IMG/VR virus record: IMGVR_UViG_3300043425_000522
Span: 1-51,088 of that record
DNA: 51,088 bases
Direction: 5' to 3' (one strand)
Source of the DNA: a virus
This document shows positions 31,166 through 38,406 of the stretch, piece by piece; the first letter of the stretch is position 1, and the number at the start of each line of letters is the position of its first letter. A program made the translations under genes and the position numbers. The notes beneath the pieces are model-generated. The model did not search any database and was not told where the DNA came from. It worked only from the letters and a program-made list of their open reading frames with translations.

Positions 31166-32256
31166 GCCGAAACTCTCTTTTTGAGGGCTTCCGGTGCACG
31201 GCTACCCGCATCATTGACTGCCGACAAGAACCCTCCGCCGAACTTCTTTTCGAGCGCGTCGGTCGCGTCCTTCCGAATAACGAACTCACCTTCGGTGAGG
31301 AGCACGTCCTGTTCTCCGTCAATGGTGGCAGGCACCTTGTCGTCCTTGCCGGAACCATCGCCGGGGCCACGGACAACGCCCTTCTCGCCGCGAGAGAAGC
31401 GGCTCAGCGTCTCGTCAAATTCGCCAGACTGCACAGAATCCACAAGATCACGAAGAGCGTCTTCTCCGTATTTTGCGAGAAACTTTCCAAGGGCGATCTC
31501 GGGTTGCGGGTGCATTCCTTTAACTGCCTTGATAGCGTCGACAATCTCGGTCTTTTCGTTGCCAGCCACAGGGCGCTTGGTCTCGGTCTCCATGTCTCCC
31601 GTTTCATCGTCGACCTCGATTTCAGTTTCGCCTCCTTCGGAGTAAGGCAGCACACCACGGTCACGGTAGTTTATGATGTTAGTGTACGAGAATGGCGTTG
31701 AAACGCCATAGTCAAACTCCGGGGAGACCCCGGGCATGTACTCTTCTCCGGGGAAGCGCGCTTGGCGCGGGATGGGTTTCATTTCCTTGTCGGCGGAGCC
31801 GTCGTAGCCATCTTCCGGCAGGTCCACGGTCGGCGCTGGCGTGGCCAGCTGGCCACCGAGAAGCGCGCCGATTCCAACGGGAGACTGGGCAAACTCCATA
31901 CCGCGACCCACAGCACCTTTGAGTCCGTCGAAGCTGAACGGAGAAGCGGCTGCCGGGGTGGGCGGCATGATTGCCGAAGTGAGCGGAGTCCCCGTAGTCA
32001 TGGCATTAGCGCCAGCGCCCATCACGCCCTGCCCGGCCAAGGGTTGAGCGAGCGCGCCACCTGCAGTGCTTCCCATCAGGCTGCCGACAAGCTTACCTCC
32101 GACGAAAGAGCCGAGCCCTGCACGCAGCCCAGCGCCGAGGTCTTTACGTTCAATGGCCGTGCCGAGTCCGGTGCCAACAGCGCTGGCGAGTAGCGAGCCA
32201 ACGCCGAGCGCCGGGGCAAACGCGGAGCCAAGAAAGCCCAAGATCATCGGAAGCAT
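31162..32256 (-). CDS. Virion protein with Gly-rich N-terminus, 364 aa
   Basis: Residues 1-75 are Gly/Ala/Leu-rich and hydrophobic, able to insert in membranes. The C-terminus carries GPGDGSGKDDKVPA, then LLTEGEFVIRKDATDAL, a module I know from many structural proteins of short-tailed phages (GPGTGTSDDIPAxLSxGEFV type). It probably belongs to the ejected core. Promoter-like sequence B lies 17-55 bases upstream of the ATG. Confidence 0.65.
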   Translation of the reverse strand: MLPMILGFLGSAFAPALGVGSLLASAVGTGLGTAIERKDLGAGLRAGLGSFVGGKLVGSLMGSTAGGALAQPLAGQGVMGAGANAMTTGTPLTSAIMPPTPAAASPFSFDGLKGAVGRGMEFAQSPVGIGALLGGQLATPAPTVDLPEDGYDGSADKEMKPIPRQARFPGEEYMPGVSPEFDYGVSTPFSYTNIINYRDRGVLPYSEGGETEIEVDDETGDMETETKRPVAGNEKTEIVDAIKAVKGMHPQPEIALGKFLAKYGEDALRDLVDSVQSGEFDETLSRFSRGEKGVVRGPGDGSGKDDKVPATIDGEQDVLLTEGEFVIRKDATDALEKKFGGGFLSAVNDAGSRAPEALKKRVSA

Positions 32257-32272
32257 GTTTAGCCCCTATCGA

Positions 32273-32310
32273 GTTTCGGGCAGCATACCAAATGCCACCA
32301 AGTTTGACTA
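32273..32310 (-). promoter_or_regulatory. Candidate late promoter B (core operon)
   Basis: On the - strand: TAGTCA (32310-32305), 17-base spacer, TATGCT (32287-32282), then GCCCGAAAC. It lies in the 64-base gap before ATG 32256. It matches sites A and C. Confidence 0.55.
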
Positions 32311-32320
32311 TACCGCGAAC

Positions 32321-33421
32321 TCATAGCTGCATCTGCGTTACGGTTACGGTGATGGCAGGTCCTGAGGGGGCGAAGCCGCTGGCCACGAATGCGTCGAGAG
32401 CGACGTTGGTGTCGCTGGCTGCCCACATGACCCGGATGTAGTCGTTGGCCTGAAGGGAGATATCATAAACCGCCGAGAATGGCAGGTAGGTGCCGTTTCC
32501 ACTGAGAGTGATGGCACGAGTTGTGTCGGTTACGTTCGCGCCATTCTTGTCTAGCCAAATGAAGATGTTCTTCGAACTAGCGTTGGCCGATGACACCTGA
32601 GCGGATATTGCGACGTGGTAGTAGCCAGCTTGGCTCACAACGATCCGAGAAACAGGAGTGCCAAGAGTTACGCCGTTCGAAATCTCGGTGGACGTGTAAG
32701 TCACCGGCGTGGCGGTGTTGATGGTGGCGACGGTCTGGTCAGTGTTAGAGACAAAGGTGCCGTAATCCAGCCCCATCGGAATAAGAGGGCGGATCATTAT
32801 CGAGCCAGTGGTGGCACCTACCGTAAGCACCGCTGCCACCGAAATCACCGTATTGGGTGCAGTGGGGCGCACCTTGGTGAACCGCCCCGCCGTTGTGGCA
32901 GAGGCGTACAAAATATCGCCTACGGCCCAAGCCTCCCCAACCGGGGTACCGGTCGTGTCGATGCCATCTAGCTTGCCGTAAACGTAGACCCCTCCGACGG
33001 CTTGATCGGCCATATCAAAAGCGGTCACGCCGACAAAGTACAACTCCGGGATCGTCCCGTCGGCGAGGTACTGGGAGACAAGGATGTCTCCGCTCACACC
33101 AGAAAACCCAACGACTCTCCCCTTCGGGATCGTGGACCCAGTGTTGTTCCTGCAGCGCATGAAGGTGTCAAACCCGATGTGCTGAATAACACCGTTAAGA
33201 TGTGTCAGGGCAAACGTGTCTTCTTCGGTACTGTAAGACAACTCGCCCGAATCAATCTTCTCTCCAGACGGGTTAAGCGTCAGGGTCGTGGCACGGATCG
33301 GGCCGGGATTGTTGACCTGCTGAGCGAACACCGCGAAGGCACGAACCAGCTGGTCCATATAGTTGCGGTTGTAGTCGTTCGGCGGAGTTGGAAAATATGG
33401 AACCGGAACGTTAGAGGCCAT
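32321..33421 (-). CDS. Tail fibre/appendage protein with C-terminal beta-sandwich, 366 aa
   Basis: The N-terminal 60 residues are helical (YMDQLVRAFAVFAQQ) and would anchor in the virion. The rest is Thr/Val/Ala-rich and beta-stranded. Residues about 230-366 show the alternation SNTDQTVA, GYYHVAISAQVS, FIWLDKNG and DYIRVMWA, resembling a C1q/TNF-like or carbohydrate-binding jelly roll. It probably forms a trimeric appendage near the tail tube. The start overlaps the tail-tube protein stop. Confidence 0.65.
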   Translation of the reverse strand: MASNVPVPYFPTPPNDYNRNYMDQLVRAFAVFAQQVNNPGPIRATTLTLNPSGEKIDSGELSYSTEEDTFALTHLNGVIQHIGFDTFMRCRNNTGSTIPKGRVVGFSGVSGDILVSQYLADGTIPELYFVGVTAFDMADQAVGGVYVYGKLDGIDTTGTPVGEAWAVGDILYASATTAGRFTKVRPTAPNTVISVAAVLTVGATTGSIMIRPLIPMGLDYGTFVSNTDQTVATINTATPVTYTSTEISNGVTLGTPVSRIVVSQAGYYHVAISAQVSSANASSKNIFIWLDKNGANVTDTTRAITLSGNGTYLPFSAVYDISLQANDYIRVMWAASDTNVALDAFVASGFAPSGPAITVTVTQMQL

Positions 33422-35283
33422 TACTTCCTCCCGTCAGTTCGCAGGTCCAATCTCGGATCGCCAAGACGCCAAGCCGTGCCGGTAAGGTTGGATTCCACGC
33501 GAAGCGACATTGAGCGCCCGCGCAGACGAACAAACAGCTGGCTAGTGAACTGCTCCACAGGCAGAGTTGCAGTCTTAGTCACCGGATCGGAGTCGGTTCC
33601 GAAATAGGCACCGCCCGGGAAGTTTCGTGCCTTCATGGTGAAAGTCACGCTCGGTGCCGGGGCAGTAGAGTTGCGGAACGTAATGTCAGGGATGACCCGG
33701 GTGGCAAACATGAACTGATCGCCGTCCCCTATATCCACCACGCTAGACTCGATGTAGCTGTTCAGAGCAACCGGAGGGTTCTGGCTGCCGTCGTCCAAGC
33801 CGTTCTCATGGTAGTAGAGATAGCCGTCCGGAGAACTTGCAATCGGGTAACTCAGAGCGCCACGATCAATCCACGCCGTTCTCGGCAGGGTGCCGTAGTA
33901 CCAGATTTTGTCCACGTAGTTGTAGACGACGTAGCTGTCGTTCTCGTTGGAGTTAGTCGACGGGTAGAACCACCAGATTTCCGAGAATGACGCACTGTGC
34001 CCCGCGTAGACCTTAAGCTGCTGAGCGGTGTTTAGGCGGTCGAATATATACTCTTTGACGTCGCACGGGATTTGAGTGACCGCACCGTCGTAGACATAGA
34101 ACTCGTTCTTGCCCATCCAGAAAACGGCGTCACCGACGGCGACCATCGAGTTCGGCCCGATGATGGAGATAGAGGACGACACTTCCTGAATACCGAAGGT
34201 AAAGGGGTCGCCGATATACTGCATCGCGTGAATAGAGACGTCGGTCCAAACGACGATCTGCTGCTTGGTCTGAATAGCCCCGATGATCTGAGAGCCAGAA
34301 CCAAGACGAAGTTCGCCCGCCGTTGTTGTCGGAAGAGCCCGCCACTCAGCAGCGTTTTCCTGATCGGAGAACCGGATGGTCAGAGGGTCTTGTACGCCGG
34401 GGGTTCCTTCTGGGTCGCAGCCGAAGGCAATGACGTGCCGGTCTCGTTCAGAGACGATAATCAACTTGGCGATGGTTGGTGTCGCAGCGGCACCTGCCAG
34501 AGACGAGAGCGGAACGGCGCGGGCCGAGAAGCCAAGGCTCCGGTCCCAATAGTAGATGCCGCCATCCTGAACGCAGATGATCAGGTCTTCACCGAAGTTA
34601 TCGTGGTTCCAGATACGCAGCTGTGCGCCCGGGATGGTCGTTGTCGTGCCAGAACCCCAAGTCCCGCGAGACCAAGTGCCTGTACCCCAGCCGGTGCCGA
34701 AAACCGAAGTGTCCAGACCGACGTTGATCTGATACCGACCGATTACGCTGGCACCGCCGTTTCCGACATCCGATGCGTTGGCATTTACCCCGAGGGTGAT
34801 CCGGTACGTGTTGCCATCCACTACCTGTGTGATCTGGTGCTCGGCGTTCAGCAGGGTGGCGGTGATGTTTCCACCAAGGCTGACGGCACCCGAGAATGTG
34901 ACGAAGTCCCCAGCCAGAGCGCCATGTGCAGTGTCGCTAACCGTAATGACGGGGGAACCGTTTGTCGCGGCGAATGTCACAGCACCGGCAGGTGTCGTAT
35001 CGCGAAGCGGGGTGATGTCATTCAGAGCGGAACCACGAACAATGTAGTACTTCAGGTTGGTCCCAAGGCCGACCAAGTTCGTACCGTCAAGAACGGTCCA
35101 AGAAATGAGAGCTCGCGTCGTGCCAAGAGTGGGGGTTGTAGTAAAACGAGTCCATCCCCCAACGCTTTCCGGTTTCCCGGCGGAGAACCGCACGAGGTTT
35201 CCATCCCACCACCCACCCTCGTTGGCGTAGGCCGTAGTCTCTCGGTTGATGCCGGGACGGAAAACGAGCTTTGTCAGAGGCAT
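33421..35283 (-). CDS. Tail tubular protein B / nozzle-like protein
   Basis: 620 residues, beta-rich throughout. The opening PGINRETTAYANEGGWWDG and VRFSAGKPESVGGW is characteristic of the large tail-tube/stabilisation proteins of podoviruses. Repeated Trp-Tyr-aspartate loops suggest a beta-propeller such as that of T7 gp12. It forms the distal tube of the short tail. The gene lies directly downstream of the lysis cassette. Confidence 0.8.
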   Translation of the reverse strand: MPLTKLVFRPGINRETTAYANEGGWWDGNLVRFSAGKPESVGGWTRFTTTPTLGTTRALISWTVLDGTNLVGLGTNLKYYIVRGSALNDITPLRDTTPAGAVTFAATNGSPVITVSDTAHGALAGDFVTFSGAVSLGGNITATLLNAEHQITQVVDGNTYRITLGVNANASDVGNGGASVIGRYQINVGLDTSVFGTGWGTGTWSRGTWGSGTTTTIPGAQLRIWNHDNFGEDLIICVQDGGIYYWDRSLGFSARAVPLSSLAGAAATPTIAKLIIVSERDRHVIAFGCDPEGTPGVQDPLTIRFSDQENAAEWRALPTTTAGELRLGSGSQIIGAIQTKQQIVVWTDVSIHAMQYIGDPFTFGIQEVSSSISIIGPNSMVAVGDAVFWMGKNEFYVYDGAVTQIPCDVKEYIFDRLNTAQQLKVYAGHSASFSEIWWFYPSTNSNENDSYVVYNYVDKIWYYGTLPRTAWIDRGALSYPIASSPDGYLYYHENGLDDGSQNPPVALNSYIESSVVDIGDGDQFMFATRVIPDITFRNSTAPAPSVTFTMKARNFPGGAYFGTDSDPVTKTATLPVEQFTSQLFVRLRGRSMSLRVESNLTGTAWRLGDPRLDLRTDGRK

Positions 35284-35474
35284 TTTTCGGTCATCTCGTT
35301 ATGGCTAACGACGGAGCGCAGGAGCACCTCGTCGTTCTCTGACAGCCAATCTACCACATGATCGCCGCCGATGTATATCGGACGGGCGATGTCGCAGAAA
35401 TCACCGCTTGGGGCCACGCACCCACTTACGAGCACGAGACTTGAGAGACTCACGATCCAGAGCTTCGACTTCAT
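35274..35474 (-). CDS. Outer-membrane spanin lipoprotein (Rz1-like)
   Basis: 66 residues: a signal with lipobox LVSGC (Cys at about 19), then CDIARPIYI and the C-terminal HNEMTEKC, which is the pattern of a widespread o-spanin/Rz1-like family in phages of Gram-negative bacteria. It overlaps the end of the i-spanin gene by 74 bases in another frame. GGAGG lies 6 bases before the ATG. With the i-spanin it would bridge and fuse the two membranes at the last step of lysis. Confidence 0.78.
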   Translation of the reverse strand: MKSKLWIVSLSSLVLVSGCVAPSGDFCDIARPIYIGGDHVVDWLSENDEVLLRSVVSHNEMTEKCL

Positions 35475-35625
35475 TCTCGACCTCCTTTGCGTCCCGCAGC
35501 GTCTTCAATCTAACGACGTTGGCGTCAGCCTGCGCCGACTTCCTGCCACCAAACCAGCTTGCGGCCAGCGAGAAGACATGAAGGATCGGGCGCAGGAGAG
35601 CCGAGAAGAACGCCTGCCAGATCAT
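35401..35625 (-). CDS. Inner-membrane spanin (Rz-like)
   Basis: 74 residues from ATG 35625, which overlaps the holin stop (ATGA). A longer in-frame start at 35655 would lie inside the holin gene. One transmembrane segment (about 5-25, FFSALLRPILHVFSLAASWF) is followed by a charged coiled coil (VRLKTLRDAKEVENEVEAL) and a basic end. The topology and the overlapping lipoprotein gene identify an Rz/Rz1-type pair. Confidence 0.72.
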   Translation of the reverse strand: MIWQAFFSALLRPILHVFSLAASWFGGRKSAQADANVVRLKTLRDAKEVENEVEALDRESLKSRARKWVRGPKR

Positions 35626-35792
35626 TCTTTGGCGCGCTTGGAGTAGATCGACCACAGCGCGGCACCCAGAGTAGCTGCAGCGCCACCAACGGTCGCAACG
35701 GTCTCAGCGTCAGTTACGCCCTGACCAACAAAGTACCCGCCGAGGGCGGCAACAACGGCGCGAATGACGCCTGCGATCTGATCACCAGTCAT
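35622..35792 (-). CDS. Holin candidate, 56 aa
   Basis: ATG 35792 to TGA 35622-35624 encodes 56 residues with two hydrophobic segments (about 6-24 and 31-49) separated by GQGVTDAET and ending in the basic tail YSKRAKE. This is a class II holin layout. It lies between the endolysin and i-spanin genes, and GGAGAC (35795-35800) precedes the ATG. It would set the time of lysis by opening the inner membrane. Confidence 0.75.
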   Translation of the reverse strand: MTGDQIAGVIRAVVAALGGYFVGQGVTDAETVATVGGAAATLGAALWSIYSKRAKE

Positions 35793-35801
35793 GGTAGTCT
35801 C

Positions 35802-36212
35802 CTATTTTGCCGGATAGACCCGGCGGTCCAGTTCCCAGTGAGGTCCATCACGGAACTTCACCCAGTCGCCGCCCCATACGATGGCGACGTCTTCCTTGTC
35901 TGCGGCAGCCTTAATCACGAGAGCCAGCTTGTGATACAGCGGCCACGCATACATCTCTTCCGACTCGACCTTGCCGTCCTTGTCGATGTCCACATAAGGC
36001 ACGAGGTCCACGGCGTGGCCCGTCAGATGGCGGCTATTCAGGGTCTTTGACGCGCCGATTCGGACAAGTCCCCGCTGCCGCTCGATGGTGCGTAGACCCT
36101 CGGTGACAATGAACGGAAACGCGGAATCCTGCAGCGCGCGGTCCATGACGCGACGGAGTTCGGGGTGGATACCTTGCAGGTTCTTCAAACTACGCTGGTC
36201 CCACTGCCGCAT
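35802..36212 (-). CDS. M15-family peptidase endolysin with an EF-hand-type loop
   Basis: 136 residues of the M15 (VanY/L-alanyl-D-glutamate peptidase) fold. Zinc ligands are His62 and Asp69 in SRHLTGHAVDL and His125 in GPHWEL, with the catalytic Glu near 127. Residues 75-86 read DIDKDGKVESEE, a full EF-hand calcium loop between the first two zinc ligands and the last. The phage T5 endolysin is a known calcium-regulated M15 enzyme, so activation by calcium after membrane opening is plausible. No signal peptide, consistent with holin-dependent release. Confidence 0.9.
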   Translation of the reverse strand: MRQWDQRSLKNLQGIHPELRRVMDRALQDSAFPFIVTEGLRTIERQRGLVRIGASKTLNSRHLTGHAVDLVPYVDIDKDGKVESEEMYAWPLYHKLALVIKAAADKEDVAIVWGGDWVKFRDGPHWELDRRVYPAK

Positions 36213-36213
36213 G

Positions 36214-36507
36214 TCAGCCCCCAGTTGTCTTGATGATGTAGGTCATGCCTGCGCCGACTACGAGCCAGAAGCCCTTGTCGATCATGTGGTAGACGACACC
36301 GCGCTTGGTGGAGGTCTTCTCGACTTCGGACAGACGCTCGTCGATTTCGGCCTGAGCCTCGTCGTACCGGTCCATGCGCTTGAATAGTGTCACCATGCGC
36401 TCCTCGATCCGTGCCATGGCCGTCACGACCTTGGTAAGCTCGTCTATCTTGTCCCCGAGCTTATCGAGGTGCTTTTCCATTCGGTCGAAGCGGGCGTCGT
36501 CGGCCAT
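36214..36507 (-). CDS. XhlA-like coiled-coil protein with C-terminal membrane anchor
   Basis: 97 residues from ATG 36507, preceded by TTGGAGATAACT. A TTG at 36519 is possible but unneeded. Residues 1-65 form a charged coiled coil (DRMEKHLDKLGDKIDELTKVV) and 73-92 a single transmembrane segment. This is the layout of XhlA-type lysis proteins, which cooperate with a holin. It is directly upstream of the endolysin. It may be a second holin component or an antiholin. Confidence 0.65.
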   Translation of the reverse strand: MADDARFDRMEKHLDKLGDKIDELTKVVTAMARIEERMVTLFKRMDRYDEAQAEIDERLSEVEKTSTKRGVVYHMIDKGFWLVVGAGMTYIIKTTGG

Positions 36508-36509
36508 AG

Positions 36510-37145
36510 TTATCTCCAAGCTGCAATGGCTAGGTCAATGCTCGTGGTGAGTCCACCAGACGCGGTGTATGTGGTCGGCCCGCGAAAGGTTGGAAGTTGA
36601 TACCAAGAGAAGTGTGAAGTGGCCGATTCATAAGCAGCCGTGGTTAGAACAGGGGATGGCCCGACGCTTGCCGTCACAGACATCGTCGTAAACCCGCCGG
36701 TGCCCGCTCCGAGTAGAATGGTGTTCGTGGAAGTCAGGGCGGTTATGTCCACCGACGTGGCAGCGCCCGTTATAGCGGTTCCGGTTAGATACGGAGTTGT
36801 GCTCGAATATCCGCGAACCTCGTAGACGTCCAAAGCTGAACGGCCAGAGCCGCCAGAGCCGGAGATAGTCTGAGACCCAGATAGCGTTGTCTCGCGATAC
36901 CAAACCGAAGCTGACCGACCACCCTGCACCCCCGTCTGGGCAGCAAGCGTCATTGCCAATCCTCCGACAGTAACGCCGGAAGCTTCTGGAGAGCCTGCGG
37001 GTTCACAGCAGACCACGACTATCTTCGTGCCCGCCGTAAGCGTCTGTGCCCCAGCAGGGAATCCGTCCGCGCTGTTGAAGTTTCGGCCAATGTAACTGAC
37101 CGTTGGGGCGGAGCGGATAAATGTGGCTGGAACGGGCATAAGCAT
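36510..37145 (-). CDS. Virion surface protein, 211 aa
   Basis: Gly/Ser/Thr-rich and beta-stranded (TLTAGTKIVVVCCEP, TSVDITALTSTNTILLGAGTGG). It resembles small receptor-binding or head-fibre proteins that follow tail fibre genes. No catalytic motif is visible. Its start overlaps the fibre gene stop, and it lies just before the lysis genes. Role inferred from context. Confidence 0.55.
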   Translation of the reverse strand: MLMPVPATFIRSAPTVSYIGRNFNSADGFPAGAQTLTAGTKIVVVCCEPAGSPEASGVTVGGLAMTLAAQTGVQGGRSASVWYRETTLSGSQTISGSGGSGRSALDVYEVRGYSSTTPYLTGTAITGAATSVDITALTSTNTILLGAGTGGFTTMSVTASVGPSPVLTTAAYESATSHFSWYQLPTFRGPTTYTASGGLTTSIDLAIAAWR

Positions 37146-38323
37146 TATTGCATCGCCACCACGTTACCGACCACGCCGTTGGAGGTCTTGGTCATTACCA
37201 TCTGGAACCGGTGCCCGACCGTAGTGGTGAAGGGGTCTCCAACCACGCGGCTAAATCCTGATGTGCTTATCGCGCCAGCACCGGCGGCATTGGTGATCTC
37301 AACGATGAGCGTGTAAACGCCCGCCGCAGAGGGCGCAGCTATGGTAAACGCGCCGCCGTTGCTGATGGACTTGATGTTGCCGCCACTCGGGGTGGGTGTG
37401 TAGGTGCCGGTCGTGAATGTGCCGTCTGCGTCAGCCGTGGCCGTGTAGCCTGCCGTGGTGTTGGTATCGACACTGGCCGACACCCTACCGTTGATCTGCG
37501 TCTGAATCGCAGAGGTAACGCCGGACAGGTAGTCCAGTTCAGTGGAAGTGGCAGTTGCCACAACGACTTTACCCGAAGCGTCCGAAGCCAAGGCCCGGGA
37601 CGCGGTGAGGTTGGCCGAAGTGATACTTGTGGCCCCGCCAGTGATGGTCGCTTGCGCGCCAAGGTTGGTTCGAGCGGTCGCTGCGTCAGAGGCACCCGTG
37701 CCGCCGTCGGCAACTGCAAGATCGGTAATCCCCGTAATGCTTCCGCCCGTGATCGAGACGGATGCGGCGCTCTGAGTAGAGATGGTTCCGAGACCAAGGT
37801 TGGTCCGTGCGGTCGGAGCGTCAGAAGCCCCGGTTCCGCCATCAGCAATAGCGATGTCCGTGATGCCGGTAATCGTCCCGCCGGTGATCCTCACGCTGTT
37901 CATGGCGAGGTGGTCGGTGAGATTGACGACACCCGCAGACGCACCGCCACCGTTCGAATAGATGATGGCAGAGTCCAAGTTCGCGATAGTGACGTTCGTA
38001 CCGGAACCTTGGGTGAAGATCACCGACTGGCCGGAGAGGTTGTAGACGTAGTAAATCTTCTGGGCGTCGTTCGGCGCGATGGTGATCGTGTGCGTCCCGC
38101 TCGGCGTACCACCAAGAATCAGCGCCTTGTACTGTCCGTTGGACAGCGTACCGTCGGTTGTCGTGAGGGTGGAGCTTGTGCCCGTCAGGGTCAGCGTAAC
38201 CGAGCCGTTGATGGCACGGTCGATGATGTTCATGTTGGTGTTGACGATGGCACCCCAGACCGCGTTCTGCTCACCGTCCGCTGGAAGTTCAATTCCAAGG
38301 TTCGCGCTGTAACTACTAGGCAT
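37145..38323 (-). CDS. Tail fibre protein with tandem repeats, 392 aa
   Basis: The N-terminus MPSSYSANLGIELPADGEQNA and the following helical segment (NTNMNIIDRAING) are typical of phage fibre N-termini. Two copies of a 36-residue repeat (about 143-178 and 188-223) share ITGGTITGITDIAIADGGTG and ASDAPTARTNLG, a motif seen in many trimeric fibres. The C-terminal half is beta-rich (EITNAAGAGAISTSGFSRV). It binds the host surface. Promoter-like sequence A precedes it. Confidence 0.8.
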   Translation of the reverse strand: MPSSYSANLGIELPADGEQNAVWGAIVNTNMNIIDRAINGSVTLTLTGTSSTLTTTDGTLSNGQYKALILGGTPSGTHTITIAPNDAQKIYYVYNLSGQSVIFTQGSGTNVTIANLDSAIIYSNGGGASAGVVNLTDHLAMNSVRITGGTITGITDIAIADGGTGASDAPTARTNLGLGTISTQSAASVSITGGSITGITDLAVADGGTGASDAATARTNLGAQATITGGATSITSANLTASRALASDASGKVVVATATSTELDYLSGVTSAIQTQINGRVSASVDTNTTAGYTATADADGTFTTGTYTPTPSGGNIKSISNGGAFTIAAPSAAGVYTLIVEITNAAGAGAISTSGFSRVVGDPFTTTVGHRFQMVMTKTSNGVVGNVVAMQ

Positions 38324-38336
38324 AGTGCATCCTCAT

Positions 38337-38374
38337 GTTTGCGGCATTATACCGCCTTTGGCCTGATCGCGCTA
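38337..38374 (-). promoter_or_regulatory. Candidate late promoter A (tail fibre and lysis genes)
   Basis: On the - strand: TAGCGC (38374-38369), 17-base spacer, consensus TATAAT (38351-38346), then GCCGCAAAC. It lies in the 83-base gap between the tailspike and tail fibre genes. Site A has the best -10 of the set but the poorest -35. Confidence 0.6.
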
Positions 38375-38406
38375 GGGTGATGGTGGAAGCGGCGCGTATG
38401 GCGTCC

